This document shows positions 10,216 to 18,114 of a stretch of 64,000 nt of DNA, piece after piece. Both the position numbers and the translations under genes were made by a program. The stretch is from NCBI GenBank assembly GCA_963763575.1, contig CAVXPD010000008.1, forward strand, positions 1 through 64,000, given 5' to 3'. The first letter of the stretch is position 1. The number at the start of each line of letters is the position of its first letter. The stretch comes from Bog-473 sp963763575. Lineage in GTDB: Bacteria; Actinomycetota; Acidimicrobiia; Acidimicrobiales; RAAP-2. The notes beneath the pieces are model-generated. The model searched no databases, was not told the DNA's origin, and saw only the letters and a list, made by a program, of their open reading frames with translations.

Positions 10216-10622
10216 CAGCCGGCGGGGACGAGTCCGCTGTAGTCCTCGCCCGAAAGCATCTTCCCGACCAGGCCGGTGTCGAAGTAATCGGTCCAGCGCG
10301 TGATCTTCGCGTCGCGCACCACGAAGGTGCCCATCACCGGCACGCCGTGGACGCTGCCGTCGAAACCGTTGATTATGTCGACCCGCTCGGTCAGCACAAC
10401 CTCGCCGTCGCCAGCGATGTTTACCATCCGGTACTCGTAGGTGTCCGGGAACATCGCGAGCTGGCCCGCCAGGTCGGCCAACACGTCCTCGACGCCTTCC
10501 TTCCCCGGCATCCCCGTGTTTTGGTACACGACGCCGTCGGCCAGGAACTCCCGGAGCGCCTCGGCGTCGCGCTTGCTCATCGCATCGCAGAACGCCTGCA
10601 CCACATCGATTGGATCGGCCAC
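10215..10622 (-). CDS. Limonene-1,2-epoxide hydrolase-like protein (SnoaL/NTF2 fold)
   Basis: The GTG at 10622 was chosen because GAGGAGG lies 5-6 bases upstream; it gives 135 residues. The limonene epoxide hydrolase family uses an Asp-Arg-Asp triad; here Arg80 and Asp82 ('ERVD') and Asp112 ('WTDYFD') have nearly the same spacing as in the Rhodococcus enzyme (99, 101, 132). It would add water to an epoxide in the cytoplasm. It is the first gene of the operon with P450 and the SDR remnant, divergent from TetR across a shared 62-bp control region. A non-enzymatic SnoaL-like role is possible, but the triad argues for hydrolase. Confidence 0.85.
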   Translation of the reverse strand: MADPIDVVQAFCDAMSKRDAEALREFLADGVVYQNTGMPGKEGVEDVLADLAGQLAMFPDTYEYRMVNIAGDGEVVLTERVDIINGFDGSVHGVPVMGTFVVRDAKITRWTDYFDTGLVGKMLSGEDYSGLVPAG

Positions 10623-10650
10623 CGCAACCTCCTCAGCTCGAGCCCGCACG

Positions 10651-10679
10651 GACATACAGGCAGTATGTCGACCATACTG
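10651..10679. promoter_or_regulatory. Two overlapping 19-bp operators in the divergent promoter
   Basis: GACATAC-AGGCA-GTATGTC (10651-10669) and CAGTATG-TCGAC-CATACTG (10661-10679) are both perfect 7-bp-arm palindromes, and their centres are 10 bp apart, one DNA turn. They sit between the epoxide hydrolase GTG and the TetR ATG, so a TetR dimer pair is expected to bind here and repress both directions. Confidence 0.75.
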
Positions 10680-10684
10680 GCCGC

Positions 10685-11320
10685 ATGGCATCCGGTCAAC
10701 GAGACAGCGGGACGGTGCGCAAGCCGCCCTCGGTCGCCGTCGCCGAGCGCGCCGAAGCCACCCGCAACGCGCTCGTCGCTGCCGCCCGCCAGCTCTTCGT
10801 CGAGCGCGGCTATCACGACACCAGCACGGAGGAGATCGTCGCACTCGCCGCCGTCGGCACCCGTGGCGCGCTCTACCACCACTTCGCCGACAAACGCGCC
10901 CTGTTCGTCGCCGTGTTCGAAGCAGTAGAGGAGGACCTCGTCGCCGCCGCCGGCGCTCACCTCGTCGAGGCACCACCGCTCGACATGCTCCGAAACGGGC
11001 TCCTCGGGTTCCTCGACGCATCCCTGACCCCCGAGGTCCAACGCATCCTCCTCATCGACGGCCCCGCCGTCCTCGGCTGGCAGGAGTGGCGCGCCGTCGA
11101 AGCGCGCTACGGCCTCGGCGGAATCCAAGTCATGCTCGAGCTGGCCGTCGCTGACGGCTCGCTCGCCGTGCAACCACTCGAAGTCATGGCCCACCTCCTA
11201 CTCGCGACCGCCGACGAGGCAGCCCTCTACATCGCCAACGCGGAGGAACCCCGAGCAGCCCGCGACCAAGCCGTCGCCGCGATCGACCGGCTGCTCGCCG
11301 GGCTCCGACGCAGTACGTAG
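10685..11320 (+). CDS. TetR-family transcriptional regulator
   Basis: The 211-residue protein starts at ATG 10685, just after the operator. Residues about 24-66 form the TetR N-terminal HTH ('TRNALVAAARQLFVERGYHDTS' start, then 'RGALYHHFADKRALF'). The C-terminal half is a variable all-helical ligand pocket. It is divergent from the epoxide hydrolase-P450 operon and most likely represses it and itself until a pathway compound binds. The ligand is unknown. Confidence 0.9.
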   Translation: MASGQRDSGTVRKPPSVAVAERAEATRNALVAAARQLFVERGYHDTSTEEIVALAAVGTRGALYHHFADKRALFVAVFEAVEEDLVAAAGAHLVEAPPLDMLRNGLLGFLDASLTPEVQRILLIDGPAVLGWQEWRAVEARYGLGGIQVMLELAVADGSLAVQPLEVMAHLLLATADEAALYIANAEEPRAARDQAVAAIDRLLAGLRRST

Positions 11321-11606
11321 CAGCGCACGTTCAGACGGACTCCGGGTGCCCCTGCTCGGCCCGAAGGGTTCTCGGGCGCTGACATGGTTCATTGGTGGTC
11401 TCTTCGCGAGCGCAGACTGCCCGTTCTGCGGTTCCGCACCAATCCTGTATTGCCGGATTACCGCTCGGGTACGGGTGCCCCCGTTGTACGTGCCGTACGG
11501 GGCGACCCAGTAACGGGTCCACCCGAGCCGGTTTGTGACGGATGCCTCGCGTATCCGCCGGACCCAGTTGCCAGAGGCGAGCGGACCGTGAAATGGATGC
11601 AGGGAC

Positions 11607-12082
11607 GCAACCAGGCCGGCCACAGTGGCCGGCCGACTCCATCGTGATCTCCGCGTTCAACCCGGCTTGTCAAGGGCCCGGTGCGGCCTCCGCTTCGCTC
11701 CGTGTCCTGCCTGAGCCTTCGGCTTGCCCTCTTGACCAGCCTCGTCGTTCTGGGTTGCGTTTTCATCGAGCCTCAGCACAGTCGGTGTGGGGACCGCCGC
11801 AAAATTGTTGGGATAGACGTGGAGATCGTTGCCATGGACGTGGAGATCCCGCTGCTGAGTCCGCGGTTACTCCGCGCTAAGACGGCGGATCTATCCCAAC
11901 TTCATCCCGACAATTGGGTCCCAGCCCGTCCCGCCGAGTCCCGAAGCGTCTCACCCTCAAAATTCCGCGAGGCCGATGAGCAGGCAAGTTGGCACTCAGC
12001 GGGACTTATCGGGACAGAAAGAGATTTTCCTGAGCGCCCTGATAATGCTGAGGTCGCTGGTTCGATTCCAGCTAGCCCCACC
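11607..12082 (+). repeat. Right att module 2 (tRNA-Ile 3' fragment with arm DNA)
   Basis: This is nearly identical to module 1. The hairpin GGCCGGCCA-CAG-TGGCCGGCC is at 11614-11634 and the tRNA core is at 12039-12082, here continuing ACC after TAGCCCC. After it the sequence is different from S1/S2, so this is where the duplicated cassette meets segment S3. 11321-11606 has no convincing gene. Confidence 0.8.
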
Positions 12083-12165
12083 CGTAACTTCCCAGGTCAG
12101 AGGCTCCTCTTTGGACCCGTTCTGATCTGCCACAGCTCCTATCTCCTTGGAGAAGAATCAAATAA

Positions 12166-12290
12166 GATTCACGGGATTCACGGGATTCACGGGAGATTCA
12201 CGGGGATAGATTCACGGGGATTCACGGGGAGACTCACGGGGAGATTCACGGGGGAGATTCACGGGGAGATTCACGGGGAGATTCACCGGA
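12166..12290 (+). repeat. Eleven tandem GATTCACGGGG-type short repeats
   Basis: The motif ATTCACGGG recurs nine times perfectly, plus one ACTCACGGG and one ATTCACCGG, at a spacing of 9-15 bases. The array is 84 bp inside the left edge of segment S3. The unit is too short and spacers too small for CRISPR. By position it may be a protein-binding array such as recombinase arm sites or iterons. 12083-12165 holds nothing recognisable. Confidence 0.85.
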
Positions 12291-12793
12291 GGTAGCCCCC
12301 ACCGCTTACAACGCACAGCCGTGGGCCATTCGTTCCATACCCGTCGCCATAGCGGACCTAGATTGATCCATTGCCTTCTGCAGGGAGCTCGGTCCTTTCG
12401 ACGAGATCGCTCGCGAGGACGCGGTCGCGGTGCTCGGTGAGTCGCCCGCATCCATCGTCCTGATCCTGCGTGAAACGCGGGGGTTTCATCCCATGCGCCA
12501 TGGCCACAGTCCCTGGATCTCCGGTCGATTGCTGTCAACGTCGGATCGCTCGAGGAGCTGGAGCGGATCGAGTCGGTACTGCGAGGCCGTGATCTCTTTA
12601 CCTCCCGTGGGCACATGGCAAAGGACGCAGCGGAGCTGCTACTCGGACGCCAGAGTCGAGGTCACGAGGGTCCGCTGCCCGCTCGACCTGAAAAGGTTCC
12701 AGCGGGACCGTCGGTCCGACGGTCGCCAATCGGACTGAAAGAGGCGGAGCACCCGGGTCATGCCTCGGACCATGGTGGATCGGACTAGCTAAG
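12291..12793 (+). other. Gene-free stretch with a possible coding remnant
   Basis: No intact gene is visible. Two short + strand frames have protein-like composition: 'IAREDAVAVLGESPASIVLILRE' from about 12400, and 'SLEELERIESVLRGRDLF' continuing to 'MAKDAAELLLGRQ' near 12545-12650. They are in different frames and could be one decayed gene. I do not recognise the family. Confidence 0.3.
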
Positions 12794-13825
12794 CTAGACC
12801 TTCCTCTCTTGATGGCCGCCGAACTCGGAACGCAGGGCAGACAGCAGCTTGTCCGCGAGGTCCGCTTCGCCACGTGAGGCGAAACGATTGAAGAGGGCGT
12901 TAGCGAGCACCGGCGCTGGTGCCCCAGTGTCGACCGCCGCCAACACTGTCCAGCGACCCTCCCCGGAATCGGACACCCTGCCTGCAAATTCGTCGAGCTG
13001 CGGGGAGCGGGCTAGAGCATCCGCTGTGAGGTCGAGGAGCCAGGAGGCTACGACCGAACCGCGACGCCAGACTTCAGCCACCTCGGGAAGGTCGAAGTCG
13101 TACTGGTAGGCCCCCGGATCGCGTATCGGGGTGGTCTCCGCGTCGATCTCTTGACCCTTCATGCCTGCGTTGGCGTGGGCCAGGATATTCAGGCCCTCTC
13201 CGTACGCAGCCATGATGCCGTACTCGACCCCGTTATGGACCATCTTGACGAAGTGGCCGGCCCCGTGCGGCCCACAGCGCAAATAGCCGTCTTGGGCCGT
13301 GCCATCGGTCTCGGTCCGGCTGGGGGTTGCCGGTGCGGAGCTCTGGCCAGGCGCGAGGGTCCTGAACAGAGGATCGAGGTGCTGCACCGTCTCCTTCTCA
13401 CCTCCGATCATGAGGCAAAACCCTCGGTCGAGGCCGAAAACACCCCCGCTCGTGCCCACGTCCACGTATCGGATGCCCTTCGCCGATAGCTGTTGGGCGC
13501 GGGCGACGTCATCGCGGTAGTACGAGTTGCCACCGTCGATCAAGATGTCCCCTGCCTCCATTAGGGGGCTGAGTTGGTCCAGAGTGGATTGCACGGCCGC
13601 GGCGGGCAGCATGATCCACGCGGCACGGGGCTTCTCGAGCTTGGCGACGAGTTCTTCGAGAGAGTAGGCACCCTCCGCTCCCTCTGCTTCGAGCTCCCTG
13701 ACGGGGTTGGGGCTTCGGTTGTACGCCACGCAACGATGGCCGTCGCGCATCAGCCGGCGCACGAGGTTGGCGCCCATCCGGCCGAGTCCAATCATGCCGA
13801 CTTGCATCGGCTGAGGTGTTGCCAT
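12794..13825 (-). CDS. gnd: 6-phosphogluconate dehydrogenase, decarboxylating (short form)
   Basis: The 343-residue protein has the NAD(P)-binding motif GLGRMG at 13-18, the substrate-binding GTSGG at 124-128, and the catalytic Lys194 region 'GPHGAGHFVKMVHNG'. This is the shorter, GntZ/YqeC-like class, which generally prefers NAD. It oxidises and decarboxylates 6-phosphogluconate to ribulose-5-phosphate in the cytoplasm. ATG has GAGGAGG 8 bases upstream. No other pentose phosphate gene is nearby, so it looks like lone cargo. A Ser/Thr-rich insertion near residues 160-180 is unusual. Confidence 0.92.
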   Translation of the reverse strand: MATPQPMQVGMIGLGRMGANLVRRLMRDGHRCVAYNRSPNPVRELEAEGAEGAYSLEELVAKLEKPRAAWIMLPAAAVQSTLDQLSPLMEAGDILIDGGNSYYRDDVARAQQLSAKGIRYVDVGTSGGVFGLDRGFCLMIGGEKETVQHLDPLFRTLAPGQSSAPATPSRTETDGTAQDGYLRCGPHGAGHFVKMVHNGVEYGIMAAYGEGLNILAHANAGMKGQEIDAETTPIRDPGAYQYDFDLPEVAEVWRRGSVVASWLLDLTADALARSPQLDEFAGRVSDSGEGRWTVLAAVDTGAPAPVLANALFNRFASRGEADLADKLLSALRSEFGGHQERKV

Positions 13826-14032
13826 TTTTGGCCCTCCTCATGGGTTTCGCCCAAAATGCTGTACCGGCCCCGCGGTCGGGGGCAAGTCGCGACCTGATGG
13901 GTATCGGCACGTTCCGACGGGGCTCGATAATGACGAGATCTGTGCGTTATGCGCTCCTTCGGTACCGCGGATCACCAGAACGGGGCGACACATCGTAGGC
14001 AGGCGTATCTCGAGAGGGTTGGTCGACCGATA

Positions 14033-14788
14033 CTAAGCAGGGACGAACGGCTGGTCGTATGGCGCGGCGTTCCGAGCGGCGAGGACGCGCTCAGCGGCGC
14101 GCCCAACTGGTACTCGCAGCGGAACGGCGGGCTTCTCCACGAGATCCGCGAGAGTCGCAGCGACCTGCTCCGGGCTGATCATTACTTCTCTGGGGACGCC
14201 ACCTTGCGTGAACAGCGCGGCGTACGGGTCGTCGGGCAGGTTGTACGAGCGCACATTGTCCAGTGAGCCCGAGCTGACCGGACCGGGTTCGACGAGGCCG
14301 ACGTCGATACCGAAGCCGCCGAGCTCGATGGCCAGTGCTTCCGCGAAGGCTTCGATTGCCCACTTCGTGGCCGCGTAGGCCGCCTGGCGCGGTGGTGCGA
14401 TGCGCCCGGCGATGCTGGACACGAACAGCAGTCGACCCTTCCGCCTCTGGCGCATCTGCGGGAGGATCGCCTGGGTGACGCGGATCGCCCCGGCGGTGTT
14501 CTGGGCGTACAGGCGCTCGATTTCCGCGATCGGGCTGGCCTCGACAACCGCCGCAAAGATGGCGCCGGCGTTCGAGATGAGGACGTCGATCTCGCCAGCC
14601 TGGGCGATGGCGCCATCGACGCTGGCCTGGTCGGTCACGTCCAGGCGCAGTCGCCGGTCCACGTCGAGGTCATCCAGGCTGTGCGGATCCCGCGCAGTGG
14701 CGACGACGCGGTGGCCGCGCCGAGCGAGCTCGGCAGCGGTGGCTCGGCCGATCCCCTTGGAGGCGCCGGTAATCAGGATCGAGGACAT
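14033..14788 (-). CDS. Short-chain dehydrogenase/reductase
   Basis: This is a classical 251-residue SDR. It has TGASKGIG at 7-14, NAG at 73-75, and the catalytic Ser124/125, Tyr138 and Lys142 ('YAATK'). It should be a cytoplasmic NAD(P)-dependent oxidoreductase of unknown substrate. The ATG follows a strong GGAGGAAGGAGG. It is divergent from the TetR gene at 14882, whose operators lie between, so it is the likely regulated target. Confidence 0.9.
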   Translation of the reverse strand: MSSILITGASKGIGRATAAELARRGHRVVATARDPHSLDDLDVDRRLRLDVTDQASVDGAIAQAGEIDVLISNAGAIFAAVVEASPIAEIERLYAQNTAGAIRVTQAILPQMRQRRKGRLLFVSSIAGRIAPPRQAAYAATKWAIEAFAEALAIELGGFGIDVGLVEPGPVSSGSLDNVRSYNLPDDPYAALFTQGGVPREVMISPEQVAATLADLVEKPAVPLRVPVGRAAERVLAARNAAPYDQPFVPA

Positions 14789-14841
14789 TGCTTCTGTGCC
14801 TCCTTCCTCCAGATAGCTCCGATCTGAAAGCCAACCGTTTA

Positions 14842-14880
14842 GATGACGGGTATCATCTACGATAGATGATGGGTATCATC
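14842..14880. promoter_or_regulatory. Two tandem 16-bp palindromic operators
   Basis: GATGAcGGGTATCATC (14842-14857) and GATGATGGGTATCATC (14865-14880) are 16-bp inverted repeats 23 bp apart, centre to centre. The second ends one base before the TetR ATG. This is the expected binding site of the adjacent TetR protein, controlling both SDR and itself. Confidence 0.7.
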
Positions 14881-14881
14881 C

Positions 14882-15463
14882 ATGTCAATGAGACAGTCGG
14901 CTCAAGAGAAGGCAAGGACTCATGAGCGGATCGTCGAGATCGCGTCAGCTCGGATCCGTGAGGACGGGATCGAAGGACCCGGCGTCGTCGAGATCATGCG
15001 TGAGGCAGGCCTCACCCACGGCGGCTTCTACAAGCACTTCGGGTCGCGGGAGGACCTAGTCGCCGAAGCCGCGGACGATGCCTTTGCGTACGCGGAACGA
15101 ACTCTCGACAAGTACGCCCGCGACGAGCGGGAGTCGCTGGCGGCCTGGGTCGATTGGTACCTCTCAACAGACCACCGCGACGACCCCGCTACGGGCTGCC
15201 CCGTCGCAGCGTTGGTCGGCGACGTCGACCGCGGAAACGATCACATCCGCGGCGGCTACGACGCTCTGGTCGAGCGATACATCGGCAGCCTTGAGGGCAT
15301 GCTTGGCGACGGCGACGACGCACGAAGCCAGGCCGTCCTCGCCCTCAGCACGCTCGTCGGATCGCTCGCCCTTGCGCGCGCGATCGACGACGACACGCTC
15401 TCCGACGAAATCTTGCGCGTCGTACGTGAAGCTCTGAGACACCGACAGACGCCCACCGAGTGA
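14882..15463 (+). CDS. TetR/AcrR-family transcriptional regulator
   Basis: The 193-residue protein has an N-terminal HTH at about 10-56 ('GPGVVEIMREAGLTHGGFYKHF'-type recognition helix) and a C-terminal domain with 'TGCPVAAL', as in AcrR-like repressors that sense oxidised or electrophilic compounds. ATG 14882 abuts the operator and has no Shine-Dalgarno, so the transcript may be leaderless. It is divergent from the SDR and probably represses it. Confidence 0.9.
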   Translation: MSMRQSAQEKARTHERIVEIASARIREDGIEGPGVVEIMREAGLTHGGFYKHFGSREDLVAEAADDAFAYAERTLDKYARDERESLAAWVDWYLSTDHRDDPATGCPVAALVGDVDRGNDHIRGGYDALVERYIGSLEGMLGDGDDARSQAVLALSTLVGSLALARAIDDDTLSDEILRVVREALRHRQTPTE

Positions 15464-15579
15464 GGACGCCTGCACGGCTCCTAGCCGGCGAGAACGGGAG
15501 CACGTGCCGGCCAACCGGCGCCCCGCCATTCGGAGCAGTGCTAGTCCGTCGATCGAACCTTTCCGATAAAGGCTGAGCA

Positions 15580-15730
15580 GGTCGTGTATTTCCGTAACCC
15601 GTGGGGTGGCGAACAGAAGCTCGCTTCGTTCGGCCACCTCGATTCGATGCCATACGCCCGCAGGGACGATGGCTGCCATGCCAGGATGCAGTGCCAATTT
15701 CTCCACCTCGCCTCCGTCCTCGCTGCCAAC
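15580..15730 (-). pseudogene. Cupin-domain protein fragment
   Basis: About 45 codons read 'VEKLALHPGMAAIVPAGVWH' followed by 'ELLFATPRVTEIHDL'. This is the second half of a small cupin with the metal/substrate-side 'PxGxxH' strand pattern. The first half is missing and the downstream frame runs into antisense of TetR, so it is a remnant. Confidence 0.55.
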
Positions 15731-15941
15731 CACTCCGTTTCGCCGATTGCTGTCGGCTTTGTGGGACTGGGTACCGAATAGCTGACTAGCTGGTCGCGCT
15801 GTTGCTGAGGTGCGCCCGTTCCCAAAGGCTTTGTCGCGGGGTTCTCCTGCAGCGAGCGAAGCGGTGGCCGAGTACCTTCTCGCCGTAGGTGGGTATCCGA
15901 AACTTGTTGCAGGTCTGATGTCGCCGATGAGCCGCTCCGCC

Positions 15942-16035
15942 GAGGATCCTCGAGGAGCTGGTCGCCAACCCAAGATCCGTCACTGTGGCGTCTCGAACTA
16001 CGACGTCAAGCAGATGGACCAGCTGCAGCATGTCA
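15942..16035 (+). pseudogene. Aldo/keto reductase fragment
   Basis: 'RILEELVA' and, one frame over, 'KIRHCGVSNYDVKQMDQLQH' match the family block 'GKIRxxGVSNF', which lies near the NADPH-binding part of aldo/keto reductases. Only about 30 codons remain, with a frameshift between the two pieces. Confidence 0.55.
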
Positions 16036-16323
16036 GGACTGAACGGACAGCCGCACGTACTGGGCGCCGCGCATATCCAGATAGATGACTGCCGGTGTCT
16101 CCACAATCCGGGCGATCGGATTCTGACACGTCGGGCAGCGGAGCACCACGCCCGGCGCCCGGGTGAAGGCCAACATGGCCCCCATCTCGGTGTCGCGGGC
16201 GCAGCTTGCGCAGCGGGCGACGGCCATCGTCATGTCATGACCGAAAATCTCTTGCAACTGGCCGCCGACCGCGTTCCCGTCCAGCATCAACGACGTATTC
16301 ATGTCCTCGTTGAAGTCATCCAT
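16033..16323 (-). CDS. DUF6510-type small zinc-ribbon protein
   Basis: The 96-residue protein has two CxxC pairs (Cys38/41 and Cys63/66), so it probably binds one zinc ion. Its size and layout fit the DUF6510 family, found in actinobacteria next to flavin reductases and molybdopterin oxidoreductases. Here it is the third gene of exactly such a module, 12 bp after the reductase. Function is unknown; a role as a redox-partner or assembly factor is inference. Confidence 0.7.
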   Translation of the reverse strand: MDDFNEDMNTSLMLDGNAVGGQLQEIFGHDMTMAVARCASCARDTEMGAMLAFTRAPGVVLRCPTCQNPIARIVETPAVIYLDMRGAQYVRLSVQS

Positions 16324-16335
16324 CGTGGTGCCTCC

Positions 16336-17088
16336 TCAGGGTCCTGTCGGTCCGAAGCGTTCGGTCCGGATCCGGTCGGTTTTGAAGCCCATCTGGACCA
16401 GCCCATTGGCAACGCTCTCCACCAGCAACGTGGGTCCGCACACGTAGGTCCGAGCGGACGTTCCAAAAGGTTTTGTGACCTCGCCCAACATGGTCTCGTC
16501 GATTCGGCGCTGGTAGCCGGTCCAACCAGCCGGAGCCGCGCGGGTGAAGGTGAAGACCACCTCCAAGGTGCTGTCGCCGTCAGCCAGCTGGTCAAGCTCC
16601 TCGCGGTAGATCACGTCGTCGGCCGTTCGGCTGCTGTAGAGCAGACGCGTCGGCACCGTGGATTCCTGCGAAGCACGATGGCGCAGCATCGCCATGAGCG
16701 GCACAACCCCCGAACCGCCGCCGATCAGCACCAAGGGGCCGCCCAGAGACACTTCCCACACAAAGTATCGGGCGATCGGGCCCCGGACTTCCAGCTGGTC
16801 GCCGGGTATGAGGACGTCGTGGAGGTAGGTCGAAACCTCGCCATCGGGGATTCGCTCCACAGTCAGGTCCAACTCCCCAACGCGCTCTGGGGGCGAGGCG
16901 GCGGAATAGCTCCGCTCCGCCTGATACCCGTCGGGAGCGGTCAAGCGGACGTCATAGTGCTGGCCCGGGAGGTTGGGCATCCACTTCGGGAGCGCCAGCG
17001 TGAACGTTTTGGTCTGCTCCGTCTCGGGTGTGATTGCCGTGACCGTCCCGGCTTGCCATTCGAGCAATGGCGGCGCGTCAGTCGCCAC
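16336..17088 (-). CDS. FAD/NAD(P)-binding ferredoxin-reductase-type oxidoreductase
   Basis: The GTG at 17088 is preferred: AAGAGG lies 9 bases upstream and it overlaps the stop of the molybdoenzyme gene by 11 bases. The 250-residue protein has the FAD motif RSYSAAS (59-65), the NAD-binding GGGSGVVP (123-130) and a C-terminal 'YVCGPT' block, the FNR-superfamily order. There is no 2Fe-2S domain. It probably passes electrons between NAD(P)H and the adjacent molybdenum enzyme. Coupled translation supports a complex. Confidence 0.87.
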   Translation of the reverse strand: MATDAPPLLEWQAGTVTAITPETEQTKTFTLALPKWMPNLPGQHYDVRLTAPDGYQAERSYSAASPPERVGELDLTVERIPDGEVSTYLHDVLIPGDQLEVRGPIARYFVWEVSLGGPLVLIGGGSGVVPLMAMLRHRASQESTVPTRLLYSSRTADDVIYREELDQLADGDSTLEVVFTFTRAAPAGWTGYQRRIDETMLGEVTKPFGTSARTYVCGPTLLVESVANGLVQMGFKTDRIRTERFGPTGP

Positions 17089-17692
17089 TGTAGCGTTCCT
17101 CTTTCCAGGGGTCGCCATGGATGTGGTACCCAAGCATCTCCCAGAATCCAGGTGTGTCGCGATCCATCAATCGCAGCCCGCGAATCCACTTGGCACTCTT
17201 CCAGAAGTACAGGTGCGGCACGACTAGTCGCGCCGGGCCGCCATGCTCGGGGGCGAGCGGCTTGTCGTCGAACTCGTAGGCGACGAAGGCTTGCCCGTTC
17301 ACCATTTCGTCGAGCGGGACGTTGGTGGTATAGCCGCCATCGCTGTAGGCCGTCACATATCTGGCGGTGGGATCGAGCTCGACCGCCCGCAGCAGCGTGT
17401 CGACGGTGACGCCCCGCCACTTCGTATCGAGCTTGGTCCACTTGGTGACACAGCTGATGTCAACTGTGAATGTCTCAGTGGGGAGGTTGAGAAACTCCTG
17501 CCAACTCCAACTGGCCGGAGCTCGAACCAGGCCCTCTACACTGAACGACCATCGATCGAGCGGGGTATGGGGCGTTGGTCCCGCTGACAGAACCGGGAAA
17601 TCGGTGACCAGGTACTGCCCCGGCGGGAGGCGCTGCTCCACCTCCGCTGGCCGCTTACGTCCGAGGAATCCGCGCGAAACAAGTTCGGCCAT
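17078..17692 (-). CDS. Molybdopterin-dependent oxidoreductase, sulfite-oxidase fold
   Basis: The start at 17692 has AAGGAGG 8 bases upstream and gives 204 residues. It is a single oxidoreductase-molybdopterin domain as in YedY/MsrP-like proteins, with Cys81 in 'DISCVTKW' as the expected Mo ligand. There is no Tat signal and no cytochrome or dimerisation domain, so it should be cytoplasmic and work with the FNR-type partner encoded next. The Moco genes in the same segment can supply its cofactor. Its substrate is unknown. Confidence 0.85.
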   Translation of the reverse strand: MAELVSRGFLGRKRPAEVEQRLPPGQYLVTDFPVLSAGPTPHTPLDRWSFSVEGLVRAPASWSWQEFLNLPTETFTVDISCVTKWTKLDTKWRGVTVDTLLRAVELDPTARYVTAYSDGGYTTNVPLDEMVNGQAFVAYEFDDKPLAPEHGGPARLVVPHLYFWKSAKWIRGLRLMDRDTPGFWEMLGYHIHGDPWKEERYSGD

Positions 17693-17985
17693 CGCCACTC
17701 CTCCTTTTCGCGCATTATCGCACGCAGGGCTCGGTCCAGGAAGAGCCCGCCGCCGGCGCAGACGCGGTCCCAACGCCGCAGCGTGAGGCGCTGGCGACCA
17801 CCTTCGGTCTCGGCGCCGGGCCACGCCGTGCAGTGCCAAAATGCATCAGCGGTGGCGCCGGCTTCAGCCGAGACTGCGGCCGAGCCTCAGGAGGGGTCGT
17901 ATAGGGTCGACCTCTTCGTAAGACCGGAGCGAGAGCCGGTGGACCCCGAAGGTCCGCTCATTTGGTCTGGAAAGCCAATCCGTCC

Positions 17986-18114
17986 ATGAACTTCGAGGCG
18001 CACGCCCGGAGCTTGCCCGAGTTGGTCGGCACCGCCGACCGGTGGGTACGGGAACTTACGGCCGTGGGTCCTCTCGAACTTCATGTTTACCTAACCCCTG
18101 ACAAGGTTCCCTGA
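17986..18114 (+). CDS. Possible small protein
   Basis: The 42-codon frame begins 'MNFEAHARSLPELVGTADRW'. Its ATG overlaps the TGA of an upstream frame (17783-17989, ending 'GPLIWSGKPIRP') as ATGA, as coupled genes do. Both lie between the molybdoenzyme and the FdhF remnant on the opposite strand. I recognise neither. They could be chance frames or pieces of decayed genes. Confidence 0.25.
   Translation: MNFEAHARSLPELVGTADRWVRELTAVGPLELHVYLTPDKVP

Larger units (their letters stand above)
1..12082. repeat. Tandem duplication of a 6-kb att-bounded cassette
   Basis: Bases 1-6034 and 6035-12079 are the same cassette in direct tandem. The offset between matching positions grows from 6034 to 6050, so copy 1 has lost about 16 bases net, many of them in short homopolymers. 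Substitutions are few. Copy 2 keeps all its long reading frames, whereas copy 1 has broken esterase, P450, epoxide hydrolase and TetR genes; only the substrate-binding protein is intact in both. The unit ends exactly at a tRNA-Ile 3' fragment, as expected if a second circular cassette integrated at the att site of the first. An assembly artefact with poor consensus in copy 1 is the main alternative. Confidence 0.9.

Noticed and set aside
10577..11194. 205-codon minus frame antisense to tetR
   Set aside because: It has no recognisable domain and is explained by G/C third-position bias of the TetR gene opposite.
12166..12290. CRISPR array
   Set aside because: Units are 9-12 bases with no unique spacers of 30 or more bases, and no cas genes are present.
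17880..17985. Molybdenum-cofactor riboswitch or tRNA-Sec in the gap next to the Mo genes
   Set aside because: Some hairpin potential (GGACC/GGTCC) is present, but no match to the known Moco motif or to tRNA-Sec features could be made, and the stretch is open as a reading frame.
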